Shown here piece after piece: positions 34,179 to 43,859 of a stretch of DNA of 64,000 nucleotides. Source of the stretch: Trueperaceae bacterium. GTDB taxonomy: Bacteria; Deinococcota; Deinococci; Deinococcales; Trueperaceae. Made by a program: the position numbers and the translations under genes. Every line of letters starts with the position of its first letter. Position 1 is the stretch's first letter. The notes under the pieces are model-generated. The model had not been told where the DNA came from. It worked only from the letters and a program-made list of their open reading frames with translations, and did no database searches. Location: the NCBI GenBank assembly GCA_011389865.1, contig JAABTL010000001.1, positions 1 through 64,000 on the forward strand, in the 5' to 3' direction.

Positions 34179-35212
34179 GGCACGACAGCCACGCGATCGG
34201 GCCGATCCTCACCCGCGTGTTCGACGGCGCGCGCCTGACGACCGACGAGGCGCGCGGCGTCATGGGTCGCCTGATGGATGGCGAGCTCTCGCAGATGCAG
34301 GCGGCGGCGCTGCTCGCGGCGCTGCGCACGCGCGGCGAGACCATCGACGAGATCGTCGGCTTCGCCCTGGCGATGCGCGATCGGGCGGTGCGGGTGCCCG
34401 TGCGGGTCGACGGCCCCCTGCTCGACACCTGCGGCACCGGCGGCACCGGCGTGTCGACGATCAACGTCAGCACCACCGCCACCTTCGTCGCGGCCGCCGG
34501 CGGCGCCCGCATCGCGAAGCACGGCAACCGCGGGGTCACGAAGCGTTCGGGCTCGGCCGACGTGCTCGAGGCCCTGGGCGTGCGGCTCGACCTCGAGCCT
34601 GAGCGCCTGGCGCAGGCGGTCGACGAGGTCGGGATGGCGTTCATCTTCGCGCGCACGCACCACCCCGCCATGGGTTTCGTGGCGCCGATCCGCGCCGACC
34701 TGCAGGCGCGCACGATCTTCAACAACCTCGGCCCGCTCACCAACCCGGCCGGCGCCACCCACCAGCTGATGGGCGTGTACGACCCGGCCTGGACCGAGCC
34801 GCTGGCCAGGGTCCTCGGCGCCCTGGGGCTGCAGCGAGCGCTGGTGGTCCACGGCGACGGCCTCGACGACCTGGCCCTGTCGGGACCGTCGCGCATCAGC
34901 GAGCTGCACCCGAGCGGCCGCGTGGAGACGCACGAGGTCACGCCGGAGGCCCTGGGGGTGGCGCGCGCGCCGCTCGACGCGATCCTCGGGGGCGACGCCA
35001 GCGAGAACGCGGCCGTGGCGCGCGAGATCCTCGCGGGGCGGGAGCGGGGCCCGCGCCGCGACGTGGTGGCGCTCTGCGCCGGCGCCGCGCTGTACCTCGC
35101 CGAGCGCACGCCCGACCTCGCGTCCGGCGTGCGCCGGGCCCTCGAGCTGCTCGACGCCGGCGCCGGCCTCGAGGTGCTGGAGCGCTACGCGGCGTTCACG
35201 CGCGCCGCCTGA
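34175..35212 (+). CDS. trpD: Anthranilate phosphoribosyltransferase
   Basis: A 345-aa enzyme joining anthranilate and PRPP. Motifs: LLDTCGTGGTGVSTINVSTT (PRPP loop GTGG), RIAKHGNRGVTKRSGSADVL (KHGNR), HHPAMGFVAPIRADL and IFNNLGPLTNPAGATHQLMG, then VVHGDGLDDLALSGPS. Overlaps the previous gene by ATGA, so it is the distal member of the trpE-G operon despite two intervening glycosyltransferase genes. trpC, trpF, trpB and trpA are not in the window. Confidence 0.93.
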   Translation: MRHDSHAIGPILTRVFDGARLTTDEARGVMGRLMDGELSQMQAAALLAALRTRGETIDEIVGFALAMRDRAVRVPVRVDGPLLDTCGTGGTGVSTINVSTTATFVAAAGGARIAKHGNRGVTKRSGSADVLEALGVRLDLEPERLAQAVDEVGMAFIFARTHHPAMGFVAPIRADLQARTIFNNLGPLTNPAGATHQLMGVYDPAWTEPLARVLGALGLQRALVVHGDGLDDLALSGPSRISELHPSGRVETHEVTPEALGVARAPLDAILGGDASENAAVAREILAGRERGPRRDVVALCAGAALYLAERTPDLASGVRRALELLDAGAGLEVLERYAAFTRAA

Positions 35213-35333
35213 GCCCACGGCGTTCGTGTTCGCGCGATTCGGCGTCCAGCTACCGGTCCTGGCCCGGCGGGTGTGACACGATGAGGTGACGAGGGGCTTC
35301 GCCGCGCGCTGGTTGCGGCGCTTCGGAGCCGGT

Positions 35334-35397
35334 GTGCGCCCGTTGGCGCACCTTGCGCCAACAGGCGCACCCTGCGCCAAGACGCGCACCCTGCGTC
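35334..35397. repeat. Three 19-bp-spaced palindromic iterons upstream of pdxS
   Basis: The core GCGCACCyTGCG occurs at 35346, 35365 and 35384, exactly 19 bp apart. Unit 1, TTGGCGCACCTTGCGCCAA (35343-35361), is a perfect 8+3+8 palindrome; unit 2 (35364-35378) is a perfect 6+3+6 palindrome; unit 3 (35381-35397) is imperfect. GTGCGCC/GGCGCAC (35334-35351) forms a further hairpin with unit 1. They fill the 226-bp gap between trpD and pdxS. Confidence 0.65.
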
Positions 35398-35438
35398 GAC
35401 CGGCGCAGTCGCCCCACGGGGCAGGAGGACGGACGCTC

Positions 35439-36380
35439 ATGTCGGACACGAATCCCGAACCGCAAGGCAAGCTGATCGGGTCGACGAAGGTGAAGACCGG
35501 GTTCGCCGAGATGTTCAAGGGCGGCGTCATCATGGACGTCGTCGATCGCGAGCAGGCGCGCATCGCCGAGGACGCCGGCGCCACCGCCGTCATGGCGCTC
35601 GAGCGCGTGCCGGCCGACATCCGCGCGCAGGGCGGCGTCGCCCGCATGAGCGACCCGGACGTCATCCAGCAGATCCTCGACGAGGTGTCGATCCCGGTGA
35701 TGGCCAAGGCGCGCATCGGCCACTTCGTGGAGGCGCAGATCCTGCAGTCGCTCGGCGTCGACTTCGTCGACGAGTCCGAGGTCCTCACGCCGGCCGACGA
35801 GGCCTTCCACATCGACAAGCAGCAGTTCACCGTGCCGTTCGTCTGCGGCGCCACCAACATCGGCGAGGCGCTGCGGCGCATCGGCGAGGGGGCGGCCATG
35901 ATCCGGACGAAGGGCGAGGCGGGCACCGGCGACGTCGTCGAGGCCGTCCGGCACGCGCGTTCGGTGCTCGGCAGCATCCGCTGGATCCAGGCGATGCCGC
36001 GCGAGGAGCTGATGACCTACGCCAAGGACATCGGCGCGCCGTACGACCTCGTCGTGTACGTCCATGAGAACGGCAAGCTGCCGGTGGTCAACTTCGCCGC
36101 GGGCGGCGTGGCCACCCCGGCCGATGCCGCGATGATGATGCAGCTCGGCCTCGACGGCGTGTTCGTCGGCTCCGGCATCTTCAAGTCCGCGGCGACCGAG
36201 ACCGGCAAGGAGCGTGCCCAGGCGTGGTTCCGTCGCGCCCAGGCGATCGTCCGCGCCGTCACCCACTTCCAGGACGCCGACGTGCTGGCCGAGGTCAGCC
36301 GCGGCCTGGGCGAGGCGATGGTCGGCATCAACGTCAGCGCGCTGTCCGAGGAGGAGCTGCTGGCCACCCGCGGGTGGTGA
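35439..36380 (+). CDS. pdxS: Pyridoxal 5'-phosphate synthase subunit PdxS
   Basis: A 313-aa barrel enzyme making PLP from ribose-5-phosphate, glyceraldehyde-3-phosphate and ammonia. Highly conserved throughout: [39 protein letters not shown] (active-site Lys/Arg region), [17 protein letters not shown] (second active-site Lys), [36 protein letters not shown] and [20 protein letters not shown] has GGAGGAC about 6 nt upstream. Its partner pdxT lies 3.3 kb downstream, separated by PBP1A and a peptidase gene. Confidence 0.96.
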   Translation: MSDTNPEPQGKLIGSTKVKTGFAEMFKGGVIMDVVDREQARIAEDAGATAVMALERVPADIRAQGGVARMSDPDVIQQILDEVSIPVMAKARIGHFVEAQILQSLGVDFVDESEVLTPADEAFHIDKQQFTVPFVCGATNIGEALRRIGEGAAMIRTKGEAGTGDVVEAVRHARSVLGSIRWIQAMPREELMTYAKDIGAPYDLVVYVHENGKLPVVNFAAGGVATPADAAMMMQLGLDGVFVGSGIFKSAATETGKERAQAWFRRAQAIVRAVTHFQDADVLAEVSRGLGEAMVGINVSALSEEELLATRGW

Positions 36381-36431
36381 GCGCGAACGCCGCCTCTCAC
36401 CGGGCGCTACCGCGTCTCACGCGCGTCCTGG

Positions 36432-36437
36432 TAGGCT
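36432..36437 (+). promoter_or_regulatory. Leaderless-type -10 hexamer TAGGCT
   Basis: TAGGCT 6 nt before the GTG at 36444, with no Shine-Dalgarno sequence. Confidence 0.55.
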
Positions 36438-36443
36438 GACGCC

Positions 36444-38657
36444 GTGGTCAGGAAGGTGCTCCAGGGGGCGTTCCTCGTCGCGTTGACGGCCGTGTTGAGC
36501 GTCGGCTCGCTCTTCGGCGCGTCGGCGCTGCGCTGGGCCGACGAGCTGCCGGCCCTCGACCTGCTCGACGCCATGGAGTTCAGCGCCACCTCGCAGGTCT
36601 TCGCCCGCGACGGCAGCGTGATCGGCCAGATCGTGCCCGTCTTCGGCGAGGAACGCGAGTCCGCCAACCGCATCCCGGTCTCGCTCGACGAGATCTCGCC
36701 GGCTGCCCTGCAGGCGATCATCGCCTACGAGGACGCCGACTTCTTCCGCCACTACGGCTTCGATCCCCTCGGTGTCGCCCGCGCGTTCTACGAGGAGTTC
36801 TTCGGCGACGCCGACCGCGGGGGCTCCACCATCACGACGCAGGTGGTGAAGAACACGGTGCTGTTCGACCTGCGCGCCGACCGCTCGCTCGAGCGCAAGG
36901 CGAAGGAGCTCATGCTCGCGGTCGAGCTCGAGCGCCGCCTCACCAAGCCCGAGATCCTGCACCGCTACGTGAACGTCGTGTTCTGGGGCGGCAACGTGTA
37001 CGGCATCCGGGCCGCCGCCCAGACCTACTTCGGCAAGGACCCCAGCGAGTTGACGCTCGCCGAGGGCCTCTACCTCGCGCGCCTGATCCCGGCACCGAAC
37101 CCGCGGCACAACGACTTCGTCGGCACCCGCGCGAGCATGCGGGTGGTGCTCGACAGCATGGTCCGGCGGGGCACCATCAGCCGCGAGGCGGCCGACCGAG
37201 CCTGGCTGCAGCCGATCCAGCCGCGCGGCTGGCAGGTCGCCTACGACGGCCAGGGCGGCGTGGTCGAGGCCGTCCGCACCGAGGACCAGGTCATCGTCCA
37301 GTCGAGCCTCAGCACCGACCTCTCGCGCGACGTGCTGTTCTCCGTGCGCAACTTCCTGACCGAGCGCTTCGGCGAGCCGCGCGTGTTCACGCAGGGCGGC
37401 CTCCGCGTCACCACCACGATCGACGTGCAGGCGCAGCGCGCCGCGAACGCCGCCGCCCAGAGCGCAGAGATCCCCGAGGGCGCCCAGCTGGCGATCGTGG
37501 GGCTCGACCCCGAGACCGGCGCGATCCTCGCGATGGTCGGTCACAAGCCGCGTCCTGGCGTCCCCCCCGGCGAGCTCAACCGCGCTACCCAGGCCTTCAG
37601 GCAGCCCGGATCGTCCTTCAAGCCGATCGTCTACGCGACGGCCTTCGAGCTCGGCGGCTTCCACCAGGCGACCGTCCTCATCGACGAGCCCGCCACCTTC
37701 CTCACCCGGGGTCAGCCGCCGTACGAGCCGGTCAACTGGGACGACCAGTTCATGGGCCTGCTCACCGTCCGCGAGCACGTGAACCTCAGCCGCAACATCC
37801 CCGCCGTCAAGACCCTCGAGGCGGCCTCCGCCGAGGCGGTGGCGGCGCGCGCGCGCGAGCTCGGCTACGACGTACAGCCCTTCTTCTCGCTGGCGCTCGG
37901 CGCCTTCGAGACCACGCCGCTGCAGCACGCCTCCGGCTTCGGAGCGTTCGCCAACGGCGGCGTCCAGGTGGAGGCCCACATCGTCACCCGCGTCGAGGAC
38001 GCCGACGGCAACGTCCTGTACGAGGCGGAGCCGCGGCGCAAGCAGGTGTGGACGCCGCAGACGGCCTACCTCATGCTCGACATGCTGCACGGCAACGTCG
38101 TCGACCGCGACCCGACCGCGCTCTCGTGGCGCGCCGCGCTGCCCGAGCGCTGGGTCGCGGGCAAGACCGGCACCACCAACGACGAGCGCGACATCTGGTT
38201 CGTCGGATCCACCCCCGGCATGACGGCCGCCGTGTGGATCGGCAACGACGACGCCGCCTCGCTGCCCCGCAACATGACGACCAGCGACGGCACCCGCGAG
38301 ACGGTCACGAGCTCGCGCCAGCCGATCTACGTGTGGACGGACTTCGTCGACGGTGCCCTGCAGGGCCGGCCGGCGAACGCCAGCGGCTTCCCGGTCCCCG
38401 ACGGCATCGTGTTCCACCGCATCGACCGGCGGACGGGGGCCCTGACCGCCGACGGCACCCCCGCGGCCTTCCGGGCCACCACCGACCTCAGCGCCGGCGG
38501 TGTCGCGGGCGCGCTGCAGGTGGAGGTCCCGATCGACGTCCGCACGGGCGAGCGGGCCACCGCGACCACCCCGTTCGAGTTCGTCGAGGTGATCCGCGTC
38601 GACCCGGCCGACCTCGACGCCCTCCTCGGCGAAGCGCCCGAGCGGGTCGCGCCGTGA
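36444..38657 (+). CDS. Class A penicillin-binding protein (glycosyltransferase/transpeptidase)
   Basis: A 737-aa bifunctional peptidoglycan synthase. A signal-anchor helix spans about 8-27. The GT51 domain has AIIAYEDADFFRHYGFDP (catalytic Glu), RGGSTITTQVVKNTVL and SLERKAKELMLAVELERRL. The transpeptidase domain has RQPGSSFKPIVYA (SxxK serine), HVNLSRNIPAVK (SxN) and WVAGKTGTTNDERDIWF (KTG). The domain order matches PBP1A-type enzymes; the C-terminus continues about 100 residues past the KTG region without a PASTA or OB domain that I recognise. The stop is part of a GTGA that starts the first micro-ORF downstream. Confidence 0.93.
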   Translation: MVRKVLQGAFLVALTAVLSVGSLFGASALRWADELPALDLLDAMEFSATSQVFARDGSVIGQIVPVFGEERESANRIPVSLDEISPAALQAIIAYEDADFFRHYGFDPLGVARAFYEEFFGDADRGGSTITTQVVKNTVLFDLRADRSLERKAKELMLAVELERRLTKPEILHRYVNVVFWGGNVYGIRAAAQTYFGKDPSELTLAEGLYLARLIPAPNPRHNDFVGTRASMRVVLDSMVRRGTISREAADRAWLQPIQPRGWQVAYDGQGGVVEAVRTEDQVIVQSSLSTDLSRDVLFSVRNFLTERFGEPRVFTQGGLRVTTTIDVQAQRAANAAAQSAEIPEGAQLAIVGLDPETGAILAMVGHKPRPGVPPGELNRATQAFRQPGSSFKPIVYATAFELGGFHQATVLIDEPATFLTRGQPPYEPVNWDDQFMGLLTVREHVNLSRNIPAVKTLEAASAEAVAARARELGYDVQPFFSLALGAFETTPLQHASGFGAFANGGVQVEAHIVTRVEDADGNVLYEAEPRRKQVWTPQTAYLMLDMLHGNVVDRDPTALSWRAALPERWVAGKTGTTNDERDIWFVGSTPGMTAAVWIGNDDAASLPRNMTTSDGTRETVTSSRQPIYVWTDFVDGALQGRPANASGFPVPDGIVFHRIDRRTGALTADGTPAAFRATTDLSAGGVAGALQVEVPIDVRTGERATATTPFEFVEVIRVDPADLDALLGEAPERVAP

Positions 38658-38704
38658 GCGGGCGCGCCGTGAGCGCGCGCGCCGTGAGCGCGGGCGAGCC
38701 ATGA
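38654..38704 (+). CDS. Micro-ORF 1 in a translational relay
   Basis: GTG at 38654 overlaps the PBP1A stop. It encodes VSGRAVSARAVSAGEP and stops at TGA 38702-38704, which overlaps the ATG of the next micro-ORF. The DNA is a tandem repeat of a 15-17 bp unit beginning GTGAGCG. Coding function of the peptide is doubtful; passing ribosomes onward is a more likely role. Confidence 0.35.
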   Translation: MSGRAVSARAVSAGEP

Positions 38705-38721
38705 GCGCGGGCGCGCCGTGA
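38701..38721 (+). CDS. Micro-ORF 2 in a translational relay
   Basis: ATG 38701 starts MSAGAP and stops at TGA 38719-38721, which overlaps the GTG start (38718) of the peptidase gene. Both overlaps are 4 bp (ATGA, GTGA). Same repeat unit as micro-ORF 1. Confidence 0.35.
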   Translation: MSAGAP

Positions 38722-39686
38722 GCGACGGCGCCTCCTCGCCCGGAAGCCTGACCGACATCCCCGGCGTCCGCGTGGGTCACTCGACCGACGCGGACGGTCG
38801 CACGGGGTGCACCGTCGTGCTGTTCGACGCCCCGGGGGCCGTGACCTCCGGCCTGGTGCTCGGCTCGGCCCCCGGTTCGCGCGAGTTCGCCCTGCTCGCG
38901 CCCGAGAAGATGATGGACCGCGTGGACGCGCTGCTCCTCGCGGGCGGCTCCGCGTTCGGGCTCGACGCCGCCACCGGGGTGGTGCGCTACCTGGAGGAGC
39001 GCGGCTCGGGCTTCCCGACCCCGTTCGGGGTGGTGCCGATCGTGCCGGCGGCGGTGCTGTTCGATCTCGGCGTCGGTGACCCTCGGGCGCGGCCCGATGC
39101 CGAGGCAGGCTACGCCGCCGCCATCGCCGCGGGCGGCCCGAACGGGCGCGGGCCCGTGACCGAGGGGGCGGTCGGCGTCGGGACCGGCGCGACCGTCGGC
39201 AAGTTCGCGGGCTTCGAGCGCGCGCAGCGCTCGGGCACCGGCAGCGCCGTCATGCGGGTCCGGGGCGCGCTCGTGGGCGCGCTGGCGGTCAGCAACGCCG
39301 TCGGCGACCTGGTCGACCCGGCCACCGGCGAGCTGGTGGCGGGCTGCGGCGTGGGTACCGATCCCGAGCTGGTCGCCGAGCTCTTCACGCCGGCCCCGGG
39401 TGCCAACACGACGCTGGTGGCCGTCGTGACCGACGCCCCGCTCGGCAAGGCGGAGGCCCACGCGCTGGCCGTCGCCGCCCACGTCGGCATCGCGCAGGTG
39501 ACGCGGCCCTCGCACACGGCCCACGACGGCGACACCGCGTTCGTCAGCAGCGTCGGTCGCGGCCCGACGGTGCCGGTCGCCGTGCTCGGCGTGGCGGTGC
39601 AGGCCGTCGTCGCTCGGGCGCTGCTACGTGGCGCGCGCGCCGCCCGCGACGGTGGCGACGCGGCTGAGGCGACCGCCAACGTGTAG
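38718..39686 (+). CDS. P1/DmpA-family peptidase (S58)
   Basis: A 322-aa self-processing N-terminal-nucleophile enzyme of the DmpA/BapA aminopeptidase family. It starts SLTDIPGVRVGHSTDADG, a family hallmark, then CTVVLFDAPGAVTSG, DALLLAGGSAFGLDAATGVV, GAVGVGTGATVGKF and PGANTTLVAVVTDAPLGKAEA, where the NTTL region holds the expected autocleavage site and nucleophile. Members release N-terminal D- or beta-amino acids. The GTG start follows the micro-ORF relay, so its translation depends on PBP1A translation. Confidence 0.85.
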   Translation: MSDGASSPGSLTDIPGVRVGHSTDADGRTGCTVVLFDAPGAVTSGLVLGSAPGSREFALLAPEKMMDRVDALLLAGGSAFGLDAATGVVRYLEERGSGFPTPFGVVPIVPAAVLFDLGVGDPRARPDAEAGYAAAIAAGGPNGRGPVTEGAVGVGTGATVGKFAGFERAQRSGTGSAVMRVRGALVGALAVSNAVGDLVDPATGELVAGCGVGTDPELVAELFTPAPGANTTLVAVVTDAPLGKAEAHALAVAAHVGIAQVTRPSHTAHDGDTAFVSSVGRGPTVPVAVLGVAVQAVVARALLRGARAARDGGDAAEATANV

Positions 39687-39689
39687 GCT
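39684..39689 (+). promoter_or_regulatory. Leaderless-type -10 hexamer TAGGCT overlapping a stop codon
   Basis: TAGGCT begins with the peptidase gene's TAG stop and lies 7 nt before the ATG at 39697. Confidence 0.5.
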
Positions 39690-39696
39690 GGCGCCG

Positions 39697-40365
39697 ATGC
39701 CCGTCCCAGAGGAACCCTCGAACCCATTGCCCCGCCCGCCGGCGCTGCCCGCCGGCGCGCCGGCGGGGCCCGGCCGCGTCGGCGTGCTGGCGCTCCAAGG
39801 CGCCTTCCGCGAGCACCGTCTCGCGTTCGAGCGCCTCGGCGCCGAGGTCCGCGAGGTGCGCAAGCCCGGCCAGCTCGACGGCCTCGACGGCGTCGTCATC
39901 CCCGGCGGCGAGTCGACCACCATGGCCAAGCTGATGGCGGCCTACGGCTTCGACCGCGCCCTGCCGGCCTTCCATGCCGCGGGCGGCGGCGTGTGGGGCA
40001 CCTGCGCCGGCGCCATCGCCGTCGCGACCGAGATCGACGGGTACCCGGACCAGCCCCGCCTGGCGCTGCTCGACCTCGCGGTCGCCCGCAACGCCTACGG
40101 TCGCCAGGTCGCCTCGTTCGAGGCGGACCTCGACGTGCGCGGCATCGCCGGCCCGTTCCGCGGCGTCTTCATCCGCGCCCCGCGCATCCTGCGGGTCGGG
40201 GACGGTCTCGAGACGCTGTCGGTATACGATGGCGACCCGGTCGCCGTGGCCGCGGGCCGCACCGTCGCCAGCGTCTTCCACCCCGAGCTCAGCGGCGACG
40301 ACCGGTTCCACGCCCTGGTGTTGGCGCGTTGGATCGGGACCCCGCAGAACGGAGTCGATTCGTGA
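39697..40365 (+). CDS. pdxT: Pyridoxal 5'-phosphate synthase glutaminase subunit PdxT
   Basis: A 222-aa glutaminase feeding ammonia to PdxS. After a Pro-rich N-terminal extension of about 25 residues, it has VGVLALQGAFREHRLAFERL, VIPGGESTTMAKLM, GVWGTCAGAIAVAT (nucleophile Cys), ARNAYGRQVASFEADLDV and ASVFHPELSGDDRFH (His/Glu). The ATG at 39697 is supported by the adjacent -10 hexamer. The extension is longer than usual for PdxT. GTGA overlap leads into the pyrophosphatase gene. Confidence 0.94.
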   Translation: MPVPEEPSNPLPRPPALPAGAPAGPGRVGVLALQGAFREHRLAFERLGAEVREVRKPGQLDGLDGVVIPGGESTTMAKLMAAYGFDRALPAFHAAGGGVWGTCAGAIAVATEIDGYPDQPRLALLDLAVARNAYGRQVASFEADLDVRGIAGPFRGVFIRAPRILRVGDGLETLSVYDGDPVAVAAGRTVASVFHPELSGDDRFHALVLARWIGTPQNGVDS

Positions 40366-40910
40366 TCAACCTGTTCCACATGCACCCGGGCAAGCGCGCG
40401 CCGGAGCTCGTGATCTCCGTCGTCGAGGTGCCGGCCGACAGCGCCAACAAGTACGAGTACGACGTCGACAAGGGCATCTTCAAGCTCGACCGCGTGCTGT
40501 ACAGCCCGATGCACTACCCCGGCGACTACGGGTTCATCCCCGGCACCTACGCCGAGGACCAGGACCCGCTCGACATCCTCGTGCTGATGAACCGCCCCAC
40601 GTTCCCGGGGGTGGTGCTGCGCGCCCGTCCGCTCGGCTTCCTCGAGATGAGCGACGAGAAGGGGCGCGACCAGAAGATCCTCGCGGTGCCCGCCGACGAC
40701 CCGCGCTACGACGCCAACCGGCACCTCGACAGCATCTCGCGCCACCGCCTGCGCGAGATCGAGCACTTCTTCCGCATCTACAAGGAGCTCGAGGGCAAGC
40801 ACACCAACGTCGGCGACTGGTTCGGTCTCGACGAGACCCACGCGCTCATCAACGAGGCGCGGGCGGCGTACGAGCAGAAGTTCCCGATCGAGGCGGCACA
40901 GGCCGTCTGA
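40362..40910 (+). CDS. ppa: Inorganic pyrophosphatase (family I)
   Basis: A 182-aa enzyme hydrolysing pyrophosphate with Mg. KYEYDVDKGIFKLDRVLYSP, HYPGDYGFIPGTYAEDQDPLD (containing the DxDPxD metal signature), LGFLEMSDEKGRDQKILAVP and HFFRIYKELEGKHTNVGDWF are characteristic. GTG start overlaps the pdxT stop. Convergent with lipA, only 6 bp apart. Confidence 0.95.
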   Translation: MINLFHMHPGKRAPELVISVVEVPADSANKYEYDVDKGIFKLDRVLYSPMHYPGDYGFIPGTYAEDQDPLDILVLMNRPTFPGVVLRARPLGFLEMSDEKGRDQKILAVPADDPRYDANRHLDSISRHRLREIEHFFRIYKELEGKHTNVGDWFGLDETHALINEARAAYEQKFPIEAAQAV

Positions 40911-40916
40911 GGGCGG

Positions 40917-42664
<1,748 letters not shown>

Positions 42665-43828
42665 TCAGTCCTCGAGCCGGTACAGCACCCCGCCGCCGTA
42701 GTCCGCGAGGTAGGCGTCGAGCGCCTCGTCGAGGCCGAAGGTGGCGATGCCGAAGCCGGCGCGCAGCAACTCGGCCGCGCTGAAGCCGGCGTCGAGGTCG
42801 CCGTCCGCCACGAACACCCGCCCGCTGACGAAGTCGCCGAACAGGTAGCGGCCGCGGAGCGACGGCGCGGCGTCGCCGTACGGCACCACGCCGCCGGTGA
42901 TCGACCGCCCCCAGCCGGAGTCGTGGGTGTAGGTGATGACGGGCGCGACGTAGGCGTCGAGGTCACAGCCGCTGGGCGGGTCGAAGCAGCGGTCGCCCTC
43001 GACCACCCGCCAGCCGTAGTTCTCGCCGCCCGGGCTGTCGGCCGGCTGCAGGTTGACCTCCTCGACGGCGTTCTGGCCGACGTCGGCGATCCACAGGTCG
43101 CCGCTGCGCGCGTCGAAGTGGAAGCGCCAGGGGTTGCGCAGGCCGTAGGCCCAGATCTCGGGCCGCGCGCCGTCCACCCCGACGAAGGGATTGTCGGCCG
43201 GCACGCGCAGTTCGCCCGCTCCGCCCGCGTCGACGTCGAGGCGCAGGAGGGTGCCGAGCGGCGTGCTCAGGTCCTGCCCGGCGTTCAGCGGATCTCCGCC
43301 GCTGCCGCCGTCGCCGAGCGCGAGGTAGAGGTGGCCGTCGGGACCGAAGGCGATCTGGCCACCGTTGTGGTTGCCATACGGCTGGTCGAGGGTGAACAGC
43401 ACGACCTCGGTCGCCGGGTCGACGCGCTCGCCCGCGGGGTCGGCCTGCAGCTCGCTGAGGTGGGTGCGGCCGTTGCGGTCGGTGTAGTGCACGAACAGCC
43501 GGCCGTTGTCGGCGAAGTCGGGGTGGAACGCCAACCCCAGCAGGCCGCGTTCCCCCTGGGCCCGCACGCGTCCCTGGAGGTCGAGCCAGCGTGCCGCCCG
43601 GCCGTCGGCCGAGAGGGCGACGACGGTGCCGCGCTGTTCGACGACGAAGAGCCGACCGGAGCCGTCGCCGGCGGCCACGATGCCGATCGGCTGGACCAGG
43701 CCGTCGGCCACGGGCACGAGGCGCTGGGCGGCGGCGGGCTGCGAGAGGAGCGGTGCGAGGGCCAGCGCCAGCAGCGCGGCGCCGAGCCACGGGAGCAGGC
43801 GGCGGGTGGGGGAGACGGCTGGGCTCAT
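42665..43828 (-). CDS. PQQ-dependent soluble sugar dehydrogenase (glucose/sorbosone type), secreted
   Basis: A 387-aa protein with a signal peptide (basic RRLLPW, hydrophobic core, PAAAQ cleavage region) and a six-bladed propeller of the soluble glucose dehydrogenase family. Characteristic pieces: GLVQPIGIVAAGDGSGRLFV, GLLGLAFHPDFADNGRLFVH, DQPYGNHNGGQIAFGPDGHLYLALGDGG, EIWAYGLRNPWRFHFDARSG (blade with a catalytic-region Arg), WIADVGQNAVEEVN and GGENYGWRVVEG. Likely oxidises sugars or acts as a binding protein in the periplasm. Leaderless-type start. Confidence 0.87.
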   Translation of the reverse strand: MSPAVSPTRRLLPWLGAALLALALAPLLSQPAAAQRLVPVADGLVQPIGIVAAGDGSGRLFVVEQRGTVVALSADGRAARWLDLQGRVRAQGERGLLGLAFHPDFADNGRLFVHYTDRNGRTHLSELQADPAGERVDPATEVVLFTLDQPYGNHNGGQIAFGPDGHLYLALGDGGSGGDPLNAGQDLSTPLGTLLRLDVDAGGAGELRVPADNPFVGVDGARPEIWAYGLRNPWRFHFDARSGDLWIADVGQNAVEEVNLQPADSPGGENYGWRVVEGDRCFDPPSGCDLDAYVAPVITYTHDSGWGRSITGGVVPYGDAAPSLRGRYLFGDFVSGRVFVADGDLDAGFSAAELLRAGFGIATFGLDEALDAYLADYGGGVLYRLED

Positions 43829-43834
43829 CCTCCT

Positions 43835-43840
43835 ACCCTA
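43835..43840 (-). promoter_or_regulatory. Leaderless-type -10 hexamer TAGGGT
   Basis: TAGGGT on the minus strand, 6 nt before the ATG at 43828. AGGAGG directly abuts the ATG, too close to act as a ribosome-binding site. Confidence 0.5.
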
Positions 43841-43859
43841 GGGGGTCGGCGGCGACGGG

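Noticed and set aside
35334-35397. Iterons considered as a CRISPR array
   Set aside because: Units abut with almost no spacer, are palindromic, number only three, and no cas genes are present.
36417-39524. A minus-strand frame of over 1000 codons across PBP1A and the S58 peptidase
   Set aside because: Same cause; both plus-strand proteins have all family motifs and the minus translation has none.
39993-40361. A longer N-terminus for the pyrophosphatase
   Set aside because: It would overlap pdxT in another frame and reads as Arg-rich shadow; GTG 40362 gives the standard family length.
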